Assembly (NCBI GenBank): GCA_900469955.1
Contig: UBYX01000008.1
Location: 62,001 to 126,000 of the forward strand
Direction of reading: 5' to 3'
From: Hyphomicrobiales bacterium
GTDB lineage: Bacteria > Pseudomonadota > Alphaproteobacteria > Rhizobiales > Rhizobiaceae
DNA length: 64,000 nucleotides
Shown here: positions 18,022 through 27,120 of the stretch, piece by piece
Numbering within the stretch: the first letter of the stretch is position 1
How the letters are laid out: each line of letters begins with the position of its first letter
Translations under genes and position numbers: made by a program
Notes under the pieces: generated by a model
What the model saw: only the letters and a program-made list of their open reading frames with translations
Told to the model about the DNA's origin: nothing
Database searches by the model: none

Positions 18022-18175
18022 GCACCGCCAGGGCACATGTCGGCTAGACGGGCATCTTTCAGCGAATGAGAAAAATATTCGCATTTGCCCGATTTCTTTG
18101 CAGTTTTATTTGGCCCCAAACGTGACCGTTTTCTGTATTTGATGTGCCATTCCTCCCGCTCGAAAGGATATTGAT

Positions 18176-18949
18176 ATGAGCTGGTTAAAAGCTATTGCGG
18201 CTGCAGCGTTGTTACAGATTACCCTCTTTAACCCCGCAAGTGCTGGTGAAAATCTTGCGGCGATCAAATCGGCCGGTGCGTTGAAGATCGGCACCGAAGG
18301 CACCTATGCGCCTTTCACCTTTCACGATGCTTCCGGCAAGCTCGTCGGCTTCGACGTCGAGATCGGCGAAGCAATCGCGGCCAAGCTTGGCGTCAAAGCC
18401 GAATTCATCGAAGGCAAATGGGATGGCCTGATCGCCGGCATTGATGCAAAGCGTTACGACACCGTGATCAATCAGGTGGGGATCACCGAGGCACGCAAGC
18501 AGAAATACGACTTTTCCGATCCGTATATCGCTTCGAAAGCTGTCTTGATCGTTCGTCAGGACAATGAGGAGATCAAGGATTTTGCCGATCTCAAGGGCAA
18601 GAAAGCCGCCCAGTCGCTGACAAGCAATTTCGGCAAACTGGCAGAGCAGTCCGGTGCCGAACTTGTCGGAACAGAAGGATTTGACCAGTCCATCCAGCTG
18701 GTGCTGACCCGCCGGGCCGATGCGACGATCAACGACAGCCTGTCCTTCCTCGACTTCAAAAAGCAAAAGCCGGATGCGCCCGTTAAAATCGCTGCCGAGC
18801 AGAGCAATGCAGATTATTCCGGGATTATCATCCGTAAAGGTGAGCCCGAACTCCTGGAGGCCATCAACAAGGCTCTGGCCGATATCAAGGCCGATGGGAC
18901 CTACCAGAAGATCGCTCAGAAATATTTTGGACAAGACGTCTCCAAATAA
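18176..18949 (+). CDS. Polar amino-acid ABC transporter binding protein, cystine type
   Basis: A 257-residue periplasmic protein with a signal peptide ending near residue 24 (NPASA) and a family 3 solute-binding fold: LKIGTEGTYAPFTFHDASGKLVGFDVEIG, then GKWDGLIAGIDAKRYDTVINQVGIT. This pattern is close to FliY/TcyA cystine-binding proteins, where EGKWDGLIAGL marks the ligand pocket. Cystine is therefore likely, though other polar amino acids are possible. It is the first gene of a three-gene importer with the permease and ATPase downstream. Confidence 0.85.
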   Translation: MSWLKAIAAAALLQITLFNPASAGENLAAIKSAGALKIGTEGTYAPFTFHDASGKLVGFDVEIGEAIAAKLGVKAEFIEGKWDGLIAGIDAKRYDTVINQVGITEARKQKYDFSDPYIASKAVLIVRQDNEEIKDFADLKGKKAAQSLTSNFGKLAEQSGAELVGTEGFDQSIQLVLTRRADATINDSLSFLDFKKQKPDAPVKIAAEQSNADYSGIIIRKGEPELLEAINKALADIKADGTYQKIAQKYFGQDVSK

Positions 18950-18980
18950 TTCGCCCAAGCCCGATTTGGACTCAAGACCC

Positions 18981-19005
18981 GACGTCCGGCGCATTGCCGG
19001 ACGTC
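18981..19005 (+). other. Intercistronic hairpin after the amino-acid binding-protein gene
   Basis: Perfect ten-base arms GACGTCCGGC (18981-18990) and GCCGGACGTC (18996-19005) flank a five-base loop, followed by CTCATTTTA... with only a short T stretch. It lies between the binding-protein and permease genes and probably tunes their ratio by stabilisation or partial termination. Confidence 0.6.
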
Positions 19006-19024
19006 TCATTTTACGAGGATCACC

Positions 19025-19705
19025 GTGCCACACTGGCTCCAATTGATGGCAGATTCGCTGCCGACCCTGCTTTGGGCCGGTGTCAAGTTCACCATTCCCT
19101 TGACCCTGTTATCCTTTCTGTTCGGTCTCATTCTCGGATTGATGACCGCCATTGCACGCCTGTTTGCCCCGGCGCCGCTTGCAATGGTCGCCCGCTTCTA
19201 TGTCTGGGTCATTCGCGGCACACCGCTTCTGGTGCAGCTCTTCGTCATCTTCTATGGATTGCCCAGCATGGGCATTCTGCTCGACGCCTTCCCGGCGGCC
19301 TTGATCGGCTTCACACTCAATATCGGCGCCTATAGTTCCGAGATCATTCGCGCGGTAATCTCGTCGGTTCCGAAAGGTCAATGGGAAGCTGCCTATTCGA
19401 TCGGCATGAGCTGGCGCCAGGCGATGGTGCGCACCATCCTTCCCCAAGCTGCGCGCGTTGCGGTCCCGCCGCTGTCCAATACCTTCATTTCGCTCGTGAA
19501 GGATACCTCGCTTGCCGCCGCCATCACCGTTCCGGAGCTCTTCCAGGCCGCACAACGGATCGTGGCCACCACCTACGAGCCTCTAATCCTCTACATCCAG
19601 GCAGCGATGATCTATCTTGTGTTGAGTTCGTTCCTGTCGGCACTCCAGGTGAGGCTCGAGCGGCGTTTTGCCCGTTACGGCGGCATGCTGGAGGCGAATG
19701 CATGA
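19025..19705 (+). CDS. Polar amino-acid ABC transporter permease
   Basis: A 226-residue HisM/TcyB-type permease with about five helices. The EAA loop is EAAYSIGMSWRQAMVRTILPQAARVAVPPLSN, and the VIRGTPLLVQLFVIFYGLP block identifies the polar amino-acid family. It starts with GTG, supported by GAGG nearby; the next in-frame ATG is seven codons on. Its stop overlaps the ATPase start by four bases. Confidence 0.9.
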   Translation: MPHWLQLMADSLPTLLWAGVKFTIPLTLLSFLFGLILGLMTAIARLFAPAPLAMVARFYVWVIRGTPLLVQLFVIFYGLPSMGILLDAFPAALIGFTLNIGAYSSEIIRAVISSVPKGQWEAAYSIGMSWRQAMVRTILPQAARVAVPPLSNTFISLVKDTSLAAAITVPELFQAAQRIVATTYEPLILYIQAAMIYLVLSSFLSALQVRLERRFARYGGMLEANA

Positions 19706-20463
19706 TCAAGCTTTCGAACCTCGAAAAGCGCTTCGGCACTGCTGTGATCCTGAGTGACATCAGCATCGACATTCCCGAAGGCAGCGTAACCGCATTGGTC
19801 GGGCCATCCGGCGGCGGCAAGAGCACGCTCCTGCGCTGCATCAACCTGCTTGAGATCCCCAGCGCCGGGACGATCCGCCTTGGTGAGGCCGAAATCTCGT
19901 TTTCACCGGGCAAGAAAATCGGCTGGAGCGACATCCAGAAGATCCGCTGCCAGACCGGCATGGTATTTCAGAATTTCCAACTGTTTCCCCATCGCACCGC
20001 GATCGAGAACGTCATGGAGGGATTGACGACGGTTCTCAGATGGCCGCAGCAGAAAGCGCAGGCACGCGCCATGGAACTTCTTGAGAAAGTGGGAATGGCG
20101 CACAAGGCGGAGGCTTGGCCTTCGACACTTTCCGGCGGGCAGCAACAGCGCGTCGCGATCGCTCGTGCCCTGGCTCCCTCGCCACGCGTCCTGCTCTGCG
20201 ACGAACCCACCTCGGCGCTAGACCCCGAGCTTGCAGCAGAAGTCGTCGAGGTATTGGCAAAACTCGCCCGCGAGGGAACGACGATGGTCATGGCCACCCA
20301 CGATCTCCGGCTCGCCTCCAAGATCGCCCGTGACGTCGTCTTTCTGGAAGCCGGCCGCATCGTAGAAGCCGGCAATGCCCAGTCTCTTTTCAACGCGCCG
20401 CAGCGGGAAAGGACGAGACAGTTTCTTTCGACAATCAGTGCGGCGCACTCACAGGGCGTCTAG
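19702..20463 (+). CDS. Polar amino-acid ABC transporter ATP-binding protein
   Basis: A 253-residue ATPase of the GlnQ/TcyC type. Walker A is GPSGGGKST, the signature is LSGGQQQRVAIARAL, and Walker B is VLLCDEPTSALDPE. QNFQLFPHRTAIENV is the Q-loop. It completes the binding protein, permease and ATPase set and is translationally coupled to the permease gene. It converges on the dipeptide ATPase gene, with 35 bases between the two stops. Confidence 0.9.
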   Translation: MIKLSNLEKRFGTAVILSDISIDIPEGSVTALVGPSGGGKSTLLRCINLLEIPSAGTIRLGEAEISFSPGKKIGWSDIQKIRCQTGMVFQNFQLFPHRTAIENVMEGLTTVLRWPQQKAQARAMELLEKVGMAHKAEAWPSTLSGGQQQRVAIARALAPSPRVLLCDEPTSALDPELAAEVVEVLAKLAREGTTMVMATHDLRLASKIARDVVFLEAGRIVEAGNAQSLFNAPQRERTRQFLSTISAAHSQGV

Positions 20464-20498
20464 TGAAGGATCACTTCGTTCCTCGCCGCACGACACGC

Positions 20499-22334
20499 TT
20501 AGGCAGCAGCAACGAAATGTCCGGGCGATACCTCCCGGTAAGCGCGGGGCGCTGCAATGAAGTCAGGCGGTCTGATGGGGCTTTTCAACTCCTCGCTCGC
20601 GGGCACGCGCTTTTCGCTGCGGCGATCGGGATCCGGCACGGGGACAGCAGCTATCAACTTCCTGGTATAGTCGTGCTGAGGGTTGCCAAACACGGTTTCT
20701 CGCGGCCCGATCTCGACGATTTCTCCAAGATACATCACCGCCACCCGATGGCTCACGCGTTCCACCACGGCCATGTCATGTGAGATGAACAGGAAGGCTA
20801 GATTGAGGCTTTCCTGGAGATCCAACATCAGATTGATGACCTGCGCCTTGATTGAGACGTCAAGCGCAGAAACGCTTTCATCTGCGATGATCACCTTCGG
20901 CTCGAGCGCCAGCGCCCGCGCAATGCAGATGCGCTGGCGCTGTCCGCCCGAGAACTCATGCGGGTAGCGGCTTGCCATGTCGGGTGTCAGGCCGACCTTG
21001 CGCAGCATGTCGGAGACAACCTGCTTCGCATCTTGTGCCGAGCCCATTTTGTGCTCGAGATAGGGCTCGGCGATTGCCTGGCCGACGGTCATGCGCGGAT
21101 TGAGGGAAGCGAAGGGGTCTTGGAAGATCATCTGCACGGACTTGCGCATTTCCCGCAAGTGCCGTTTGTCGAGCGATAGCACATCCCGGTCTTCGACCAT
21201 CACGGAGCCGGAATCCGGCTCAATCAACCGCATGATGGCGCGGCCGGTGGTCGATTTGCCGCAACCGGATTCGCCCACCAACGACAAAGTCTCGCCTGCA
21301 AAGAGATCAAAAGAGACGTTTTCGACGGCATGGACCCTGCCACTCAGACGGCCAAGCAGACCGGAATGGATGTCGAAGCGCTTGGTGAGGTTCTTGACCC
21401 GAAGGATCGGCTTTTCCTTCGCCACCGTGTCCGGCACCTCGACCGGAATATTCGATTCACCCGTCGCCATGTTGACGACCGGAAATCGCAACGGCCGGTC
21501 GAAGTCCCGCATCGACCCCAGCACCGGCACGGCGGAAAGAAGCGCCCGTGTATAAGGATGCCTGCCTCGATGAAAAATATCCGCCGTCTTTCCCGTTTCC
21601 ACTTGCTCGCCGCGATACATCACGACGGTGCGGTCAGCAATCTCGGCCACGACGCCCATGTCATGCGTGATGAACAAGACGGAGGTTCCCTCCTCTTCCT
21701 GAAGCATCTTGATGAGGTCGAGAATCTGGCCCTGGATCGTCACGTCGAGCGCCGTCGTCGGCTCGTCGGCGATAAGCAGCTTCGGCTTCGAGGCCAGGGC
21801 CATTGCAATCATGACCCGCTGGCGCATGCCTCCAGAAAGGCGGTGCGGATATTCATTGAAACGGGATGCAGCGGAGGGAATACGGACTTTTTCCAGCAGC
21901 CGAATTGTCTCCGCCTTCGCCTCCCCCGTCGACAGGGCCTTGTGGCACAGCAGGGCCTCGCAAATCTGGTCGCCGACCGTAAAAAGCGGATTGAGGCTCG
22001 TCATCGGTTCCTGGAAGATCATCGAAATGTCATTGCCGCGAACCCGGCGCATCTCCTTTTCAGGCAGTGAAAGAAGGTCCCGTCCGCTGAACATGATCCT
22101 GCCTTCGATACGGCTGGTGTCCGATTGCAGAAGCCGCATGATCGAGAGCGAGGTCACGCTTTTTCCTGAGCCTGACTCACCGACGATCGCCACGGTTTCC
22201 CCTGGTGAGACGGAAAACGAGACATCGCGGACGACCGATTTCCATTCGCCCTCGACAAGAAAAGACGTGGTCAGATCCTCGACCGACAGAACAGGTTTGA
22301 CGGCGTCCATGATTTCGGCTTCCGCAGCGCTCAT
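20499..22334 (-). CDS. Fused oligopeptide ABC transporter ATPase (DppD-DppF/GsiA type)
   Basis: A 611-residue protein with two complete ABC domains. The first (about 12-260) has GESGSGKSV, LSGGMRQRVMIAMAL and LLIADEPTTALDV. The second (about 310-560) has GESGCGKST, FSGGQRQRICIARAL and VIIADESVSALDV. Oligopeptide-type C-terminal extensions follow each. Fused proteins such as GsiA replace separate D and F ATPases. No permease lies beside it; the matching permeases and binding protein are in the operon at 25-29.7 kb. It is 32 bases after the SelA-like gene, so enzyme and ATPase share a transcript. Confidence 0.9.
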   Translation of the reverse strand: MSAAEAEIMDAVKPVLSVEDLTTSFLVEGEWKSVVRDVSFSVSPGETVAIVGESGSGKSVTSLSIMRLLQSDTSRIEGRIMFSGRDLLSLPEKEMRRVRGNDISMIFQEPMTSLNPLFTVGDQICEALLCHKALSTGEAKAETIRLLEKVRIPSAASRFNEYPHRLSGGMRQRVMIAMALASKPKLLIADEPTTALDVTIQGQILDLIKMLQEEEGTSVLFITHDMGVVAEIADRTVVMYRGEQVETGKTADIFHRGRHPYTRALLSAVPVLGSMRDFDRPLRFPVVNMATGESNIPVEVPDTVAKEKPILRVKNLTKRFDIHSGLLGRLSGRVHAVENVSFDLFAGETLSLVGESGCGKSTTGRAIMRLIEPDSGSVMVEDRDVLSLDKRHLREMRKSVQMIFQDPFASLNPRMTVGQAIAEPYLEHKMGSAQDAKQVVSDMLRKVGLTPDMASRYPHEFSGGQRQRICIARALALEPKVIIADESVSALDVSIKAQVINLMLDLQESLNLAFLFISHDMAVVERVSHRVAVMYLGEIVEIGPRETVFGNPQHDYTRKLIAAVPVPDPDRRSEKRVPASEELKSPIRPPDFIAAPRAYREVSPGHFVAAA

Positions 22335-22366
22335 CGTCGTTTCCCTCTTTCGTTCTATTGACGCGG

Positions 22367-23563
22367 TTAGTCCGGCCAGTTGAGCAAGCCATCGAAACGA
22401 TGGCGGCTCAGGTTTTCGAGCGGTGTCGCAATGACTTCGTTCGAGGCCCGGGCTCTGTCGAGCTCCTCCTTCAGACGGTCAGCGACGATTACTTCCTGGC
22501 CGGGATGCAGATTGCAGGGATCGAGATAGAAATAGTGGTGCTCAACCTCATGGTCGCGCACGATAATCGGTGGGCTGCCGTTGCGCAGCGCAGCCGCGAG
22601 GTCCCAGGCCGTTATATGGGCCTCCGGCGGGGAAATGATCACGCGCATACGATCGAGCGGATTGTTGGTGGGATCAGGTTCGATCAGAGCCGTTACGCCG
22701 GGACGGCCACTCAGCGTCTCTTTCCAAAGGTTGAGGTAGCTGGTCTCGCGCTCGCGGATTCCCGAATGATCACGCGTCTCCCAGGCCTCCAACGCGGCCA
22801 TGACGCCGTAGATGCTTTCCTTGCCGACCTTCATGCCACGGCCAATGCCCATATTCTGCAAGAACGCATGGCGGACATGCTCCTTTGTGCCCGCGACTAT
22901 CCCGGAGGTCGGGCCTCCCAGGAATTTATGGCCTGAATAAAGAACGACATCGGCGCCTTGGGCGAGGAACAGTTTGAGATCATATTCGGAAGCCGCATCG
23001 ACAATGACGGGCACCCCTTTGGCATGGGCAATTTCGACGAACTCGCTAAGATGCAGAAGACCGTAGTCGACGACGTGGTGGGATACGACGTAGACGGCGG
23101 CGGCCGTGTTTTCGTTGATGGAGTTTTCCATATGAAACCGGTGGGTCGAGGTTGCCTGGCCAATCAGGACGACCTTGCCGCCGGCAAGCCGGATCGCCTG
23201 ATCGACCGGCGCCCCGTAGCTCACCACATGGCCCATCTGGACGATGACTTCGTTCTTTTCCGGCGTGATGTCGGGAAGCCTCTCAATGGCGAGCAGATTG
23301 TTGCCGGTGATGCAACCTGCCACCGCCAGGCTGATGCCGGACGAGCAGGAGGCTGTGACGAAACCCGCCTCCCCGCCCGTCAACCGGGATATCACCGCAC
23401 TTGCCTTGCGCTGCAGATCGTTGATTTCCACGAATTGCGGCAGGATCGCCGCCATTGCGTCGACCGCCTGCGGAACCACGATCGATGCACCGAGGCTCGT
23501 CATCGTGCCGGACACGTTAATGACCAGGCGCAGACCGATCTTGGCGCGGATATCATCGGACAT
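22367..23563 (-). CDS. SelA-like PLP enzyme (COG1921), probable ammonia-lyase or aminotransferase
   Basis: A 398-residue fold-type I PLP enzyme of the group annotated as SelA-like or D-glucosaminate-6-phosphate ammonia-lyase. The PLP lysine is in [16 protein letters not shown]. The aspartate that contacts the pyridine ring is in [11 protein letters not shown]. The opening [15 protein letters not shown] is typical. The true SelA N-terminal region is missing and selenocysteine genes are not seen, so a catabolic lyase is more likely. I chose ATG 23563 (GGAGA upstream). Divergent from the IclR gene and next to the transporter ATPase, it probably acts on the imported compound after deacetylation. 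Substrate unknown. Confidence 0.75.
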   Translation of the reverse strand: MSDDIRAKIGLRLVINVSGTMTSLGASIVVPQAVDAMAAILPQFVEINDLQRKASAVISRLTGGEAGFVTASCSSGISLAVAGCITGNNLLAIERLPDITPEKNEVIVQMGHVVSYGAPVDQAIRLAGGKVVLIGQATSTHRFHMENSINENTAAAVYVVSHHVVDYGLLHLSEFVEIAHAKGVPVIVDAASEYDLKLFLAQGADVVLYSGHKFLGGPTSGIVAGTKEHVRHAFLQNMGIGRGMKVGKESIYGVMAALEAWETRDHSGIRERETSYLNLWKETLSGRPGVTALIEPDPTNNPLDRMRVIISPPEAHITAWDLAAALRNGSPPIIVRDHEVEHHYFYLDPCNLHPGQEVIVADRLKEELDRARASNEVIATPLENLSRHRFDGLLNWPD

Positions 23564-23618
23564 TCTGTTTCTCCAAAGTAGCGGCAGGCTGCGAATTGTC
23601 ATCGACAGTTATGCCATA

Positions 23619-23630
23619 GTAATGTAATAG
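23619..23630 (-). promoter_or_regulatory. Candidate IclR half-site CTATT-N3-TTAC
   Basis: On the minus strand this reads CTATTACATTAC. It shares the pattern CTATT-N3-TTA with both arms of the palindrome upstream of the binding-protein gene (29693-29726). It lies between the divergent IclR and SelA-like genes, 30 bases before the IclR start. Confidence 0.35.
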
Positions 23631-23659
23631 CGTCTGAAAACAGGAAGAGGAGCGTTGAA

Positions 23660-24487
23660 TTGGACGCACAGACTTCATCTACAGCTCCCGCCGAAGACGC
23701 GCTCCCCACCGAGGACGTCAAAGAGACCCGTCGTTCGCGCGTCAGCGGCATAGACCGGGCGTTGCAGGTCATCGACCACCTTTACGAAACGGGCGCGCCG
23801 GCCGGGGCTTACGCGATCGCCAAGGCGATCAAGGCGCCGCTTTCGACCGTCTATGTGATCATTGACGATCTTGTCGAAAAGAACATGCTCGCCCGTAACC
23901 TCGACGGCACCATCTGGCTCGGGGCGAGGCTCTACCACTATGGCCTGGCTTATGCGCGCTCGCTTGATTTCATGAGCGTCGCGACCCATGAGATGCACGA
24001 TCTCTGCCGACAGGCCGGAGAAACGGTGCAGGTCTGCGGCCGCGACGGCGATTACATGCTCGTGCTTGCCATGGCCGATGGCCCCAGTCATTTCCAGGTC
24101 GCCTCGCGAGTCGGTACCCGCGTTCCCCTGAACTGGACCGCTTCCGGCCGTCTGCTCGTCGGCCATTTGCCCGAAGCGGAGCGGATCGAGCTTTTCAAGC
24201 GATGCGCCCGCACCTCGCCCACCGGTCGTGCCGAAGTGGATGCCCTGACGCTTGCCGACTCGGCCGGCAATGCATTCAGGGAGCGTCTTTCGATCCAGGT
24301 TGCGGAATCCGACTATGCGGTGGCCTGCATTGCCTCGCCGATCTGCGACAGGGATGGTCAATGCATCGCGACCATTTCGATCGTGCTGCCCGAACAGAAG
24401 GTCTTTTCCGACGAGAACCACTACACCGAGCAGGTTCGTGCCTCGGCTGGGCGGATCGAGAAACTGATGGGCTGGCGAAACCATTGA
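23660..24487 (+). CDS. IclR family regulator of the peptide-importer/deacetylase locus
   Basis: A 275-residue regulator. The winged helix runs over about 28-90 (GIDRALQVIDHLYETGAPAGAYAIAKAIKAPLSTVYVIIDDLVEKNML). The IclR effector domain follows, with RVPLNWTASGRLLVGHLP and YAVACIASPICDRDGQCIATISIV. It starts with TTG; GGAAGAGGAG is upstream and no ATG fits. It lies between two operons, one beginning with the SelA-like gene and the other ending in the RidA gene, and probably controls both. Ligand unknown. Confidence 0.85.
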   Translation: MDAQTSSTAPAEDALPTEDVKETRRSRVSGIDRALQVIDHLYETGAPAGAYAIAKAIKAPLSTVYVIIDDLVEKNMLARNLDGTIWLGARLYHYGLAYARSLDFMSVATHEMHDLCRQAGETVQVCGRDGDYMLVLAMADGPSHFQVASRVGTRVPLNWTASGRLLVGHLPEAERIELFKRCARTSPTGRAEVDALTLADSAGNAFRERLSIQVAESDYAVACIASPICDRDGQCIATISIVLPEQKVFSDENHYTEQVRASAGRIEKLMGWRNH

Positions 24488-24500
24488 CCTCTGTCCCTCT

Positions 24501-24998
24501 CTAGTCGCGTAATGCGACGATTGCTTCGATCTCGACGGTTATGTTGTTGGGAAGCGAACCGAAGCCGACAGCCGAGCGAGCGTGCTGCCCGGCCTCGCCA
24601 AACACGTTGATGAGCAGGTCTGAACAGCCGTTGATGACGCTGGGGTGATCTTCGAAATCCGGCACGGCGTTGACCATGCCGAGCAGTTTCACCACTCGCT
24701 TCACCCGAGACAGATCACCGAGCGCCTCGTGCATCACGGCGAGCAGGTTGATGCCGACGAGCCGCGCATGCTGATAGGCAAGGTCGACGTCCACGTCGGC
24801 ACCGACCTTGCCGGAATAGAGATGCCCATCCGCCTCGCGCGGCCCCTGACCGGAGAGATAGAGCAGATTTCCTTCCTGCACATGTGTCACGAAATTGGCG
24901 ATGGGCGGCGGCGAAGGCGGAAGCTGAATTCCGAGTTGAGCCAGGCGCTCATAAGGCGATTGCGCCGCGGAGGCGGCCTTTGCTGGGGACGTGTTCAC
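24501..24998 (-). CDS. RidA family (YjgF/YER057c/UK114) protein
   Basis: A 165-residue protein with one RidA domain. The family arginine is in HARSAVGFGSLP, and the C-terminal VEIEAIVAL strand is present. RidA enzymes hydrolyse reactive enamine/imine intermediates released by PLP enzymes. I prefer a GTG start at 24998, with AGGAG five bases upstream, over the ATG at 25013, which has no ribosome site. It is the last gene of the operon led by the peptide-binding protein, 34 bases after the amidohydrolase. Its presence suggests a PLP-dependent elimination step in the pathway. Confidence 0.85.
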   Translation of the reverse strand: MNTSPAKAASAAQSPYERLAQLGIQLPPSPPPIANFVTHVQEGNLLYLSGQGPREADGHLYSGKVGADVDVDLAYQHARLVGINLLAVMHEALGDLSRVKRVVKLLGMVNAVPDFEDHPSVINGCSDLLINVFGEAGQHARSAVGFGSLPNNITVEIEAIVALRD

Positions 24999-25032
24999 GC
25001 AAACTCCTGTCATGCAATTTTAAAATGATCGC

Positions 25033-26241
25033 TCACCGCCACGAATAGCCATGGCTGTGGCGAACGAGCTTGCGAGCCCGCGGGATGTAGCGACTGGCGG
25101 CGATAGCCTCCGCACCGATGACGGCGTATCGCGGCTCAAACAGTTTCTGGAGGCGCGAGACGTCGCCATTGGAATCGGTCGCTTCCAGATCGGCATCGAC
25201 GAGATCAAAGATGGTGAAATCGGCCCGTTCCCCGACCGAAAGCCGGTTTTCCATTGAGAGCTTGATGACGGACGCGGGCGCATGGGTCACGGCTTCGACA
25301 ACCTTTTCGAAGGGCATGCCGACCGACAGGAGCTTCGACATGGTGGTCGCCAGATCCCAGACCGGGAAATTCATCGAATGACCATGCAGGTCCGTCGAAA
25401 TCGAGAAGGGCAGCAACCCGCGCTGGATCGCCGCTTCCGCGACCTTGAAGGAGAAGGACGCGCCGCCGTGGCCGATATCCAGCCGGATTCCTTCCGAAGC
25501 GCAGCGTTCGGCGAGATTGAAAAGATCCTCGTCCTCCATGATGCTCGAACCGGCCTTGCCGTTGAAGCAGTGGGTGACGACGTCTCCCGGACCCAGGATT
25601 TCCAGTACTTCGTCATAGAGCGCCGGCGGTTCACCGACATGCACCATCATCGGAACCTTGAGGATCTTGGCGATCTTCTTGCCGAGCTTGACGGGCGTAA
25701 CACCCCAGGAGCCGGTGATGACATGGCTGGCGCGCACCTTGATGCCAACGATATGCTCGCTGTTTTCCGAATAACATTCCAGAATCCGATCAAGGTCGAT
25801 GTCCTTGATGTCGCGCAGTTCCGGAACGCGGTTGCAGGCGACGAGACCGATCGAGCCGAGGTTCAGGAAGGCTTTGATGCGCTCCCTAGAGGGCTCGATG
25901 ATGTATTCGCGAAAGCCGTGGAAATTGGCTTCGCCGGCCGATCCCGCATCGACCAGCGTCGTCACGCCGCGCTCGGCGCCGCATTCGGACGGACGGATCG
26001 AAATGTCCGTGCCGCCGTGCCAGATATGCACGTGCAGATCCACCCAGCCCGGCGAAATCCAGGCGCCTTTGCCATCGATGCGGATTGCATCTGCCGGTGC
26101 GGCGAGCGACGGGCCGATCGCAGAAATCATGCCATCCGTGCCGACAAGAATATCCGTCGCGCCGGCAGGTATCGCATCGCCGAAGGCCATTGGCTTCACA
26201 TTGGTGATGAGGAGCGGTTTTTCCGCTTTTTCACCGGTCAT
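25033..26241 (-). CDS. COG3964 amidohydrolase, probable N-acetyl/acyl deacetylase
   Basis: A 402-residue amidohydrolase-superfamily TIM barrel. Metal ligands are visible in order: His-x-His in WVDLHVHIW, a Lys in GIKVRAS likely to be carboxylated, His in PMMVHVGEP, His in DVVTHCFNG and Asp in SISTDLHGHS. This is the COG3964 group, often misnamed dihydroorotase; studied members (such as Agrobacterium Atu3266) deacetylate N-acetyl-D-amino acids and acetyl-(R)-mandelate. The start directly abuts the permease stop. With the SelA-like and RidA genes it suggests breakdown of an imported N-acyl amino compound. Confidence 0.8.
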   Translation of the reverse strand: MTGEKAEKPLLITNVKPMAFGDAIPAGATDILVGTDGMISAIGPSLAAPADAIRIDGKGAWISPGWVDLHVHIWHGGTDISIRPSECGAERGVTTLVDAGSAGEANFHGFREYIIEPSRERIKAFLNLGSIGLVACNRVPELRDIKDIDLDRILECYSENSEHIVGIKVRASHVITGSWGVTPVKLGKKIAKILKVPMMVHVGEPPALYDEVLEILGPGDVVTHCFNGKAGSSIMEDEDLFNLAERCASEGIRLDIGHGGASFSFKVAEAAIQRGLLPFSISTDLHGHSMNFPVWDLATTMSKLLSVGMPFEKVVEAVTHAPASVIKLSMENRLSVGERADFTIFDLVDADLEATDSNGDVSRLQKLFEPRYAVIGAEAIAASRYIPRARKLVRHSHGYSWR

Positions 26242-27120
26242 CTAGAGGTCCTTTCGAAGTCTGGGATCGAGCATGTCTCTGAGGCCGTCGCCCACCATCT
26301 GCAGTGAAAGCACGCACAGGATGATGGCGAGGCCGGGGAAATAGGTCATCCAGTCGGCTTGGCCGATATATTGGCGGCCGGCTGAAATCATCGTTCCCCA
26401 AGTGGGAATTTCGGGGCTGACGCCGAGGCCGAGGAAGGAAAGACCTGCTTCGGCCAACATGGCGCTGGCGAACAAGAAGGTCCCCTGGACCAGGATCGGC
26501 GAGACGAGGTTGCGCAGCACATGCCGGGTCATGATGTGGAACGTCGAGATGCCGAGCGCCCTGGCTGCTTCCACATAGGGCAATTCGCGTATCACCAGCG
26601 TCGAAGCGCGGACGACGCGAGCAAGGCGGGGTGCGTAAACGATGGCAAGCGCAAGAATGACGGTCACCAGCGACGGACCGAGGGCGGCCACAAGCGCGAT
26701 CGCCAGCAAGATGTCCGGAAAGGCCATCATCGCGTCGATCAGGCGAGCGATCGGTGTGTCGAGCTTCTGGAAGAAGCCGGCAAGTAGACCGAGCGTCACG
26801 CCGATCGCCGCAGAAAGAATGACCACGGCAAATCCGACCAGCAGAGACAAGCGCCCCGCATGGATGGTGCGCGAGAAGATATCACGCCCGAACTCGTCGG
26901 TACCGAACCAGTAGAGCTCGCCCGGCGGCTTCAGACGGTTGACGATCGAAAGCTTGGAAGGCGAAAAAGGCGCAACCCAGGGGGCAAGGGCCGCGAGCAG
27001 AACAAAGATCGTCAGCACGACGAGGCCGATGGCGACCGTCTTGCGCTTCAGCAAGCGGCGAAGGAACCGGTACTTTTCGCCAATGGGTGGAGCTGGATTG
27101 GTTGTTACGACATCGACCAT
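26242..27120 (-). CDS. Oligopeptide-type ABC transporter permease, DppC family
   Basis: A 292-residue permease with an N-terminal cytoplasmic segment, a first helix near residues 32-52 and about five more. DppC/OppC features are WFGTDEFGRDIFSR, MAFPDILLAIALVA and the EAA loop EAARALGISTFHIMTRHVLRNLVSPILV. It pairs with the DppB-type protein encoded upstream. The start codon shares one base with the upstream stop (TGATG), and its stop is immediately followed by the amidohydrolase ATG. Confidence 0.9.
   Translation of the reverse strand: MVDVVTTNPAPPIGEKYRFLRRLLKRKTVAIGLVVLTIFVLLAALAPWVAPFSPSKLSIVNRLKPPGELYWFGTDEFGRDIFSRTIHAGRLSLLVGFAVVILSAAIGVTLGLLAGFFQKLDTPIARLIDAMMAFPDILLAIALVAALGPSLVTVILALAIVYAPRLARVVRASTLVIRELPYVEAARALGISTFHIMTRHVLRNLVSPILVQGTFLFASAMLAEAGLSFLGLGVSPEIPTWGTMISAGRQYIGQADWMTYFPGLAIILCVLSLQMVGDGLRDMLDPRLRKDL

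Noticed and set aside
22367..23563. Call as selenocysteine synthase (SelA)
   Set aside because: It lacks the SelA N-terminal region, and no selB or tRNA-Sec is nearby; the COG1921 SelA-like catabolic group fits better.
25033..26241. Call as dihydroorotase
   Set aside because: Pyrimidine context is absent, and the COG3964 pattern with neighbouring SelA-like gene indicates a deacetylase-type enzyme.
25282..26307. 341-residue plus-strand frame opposite the amidohydrolase
   Set aside because: Antisense shadow; the amidohydrolase has its full set of metal ligands on the minus strand.
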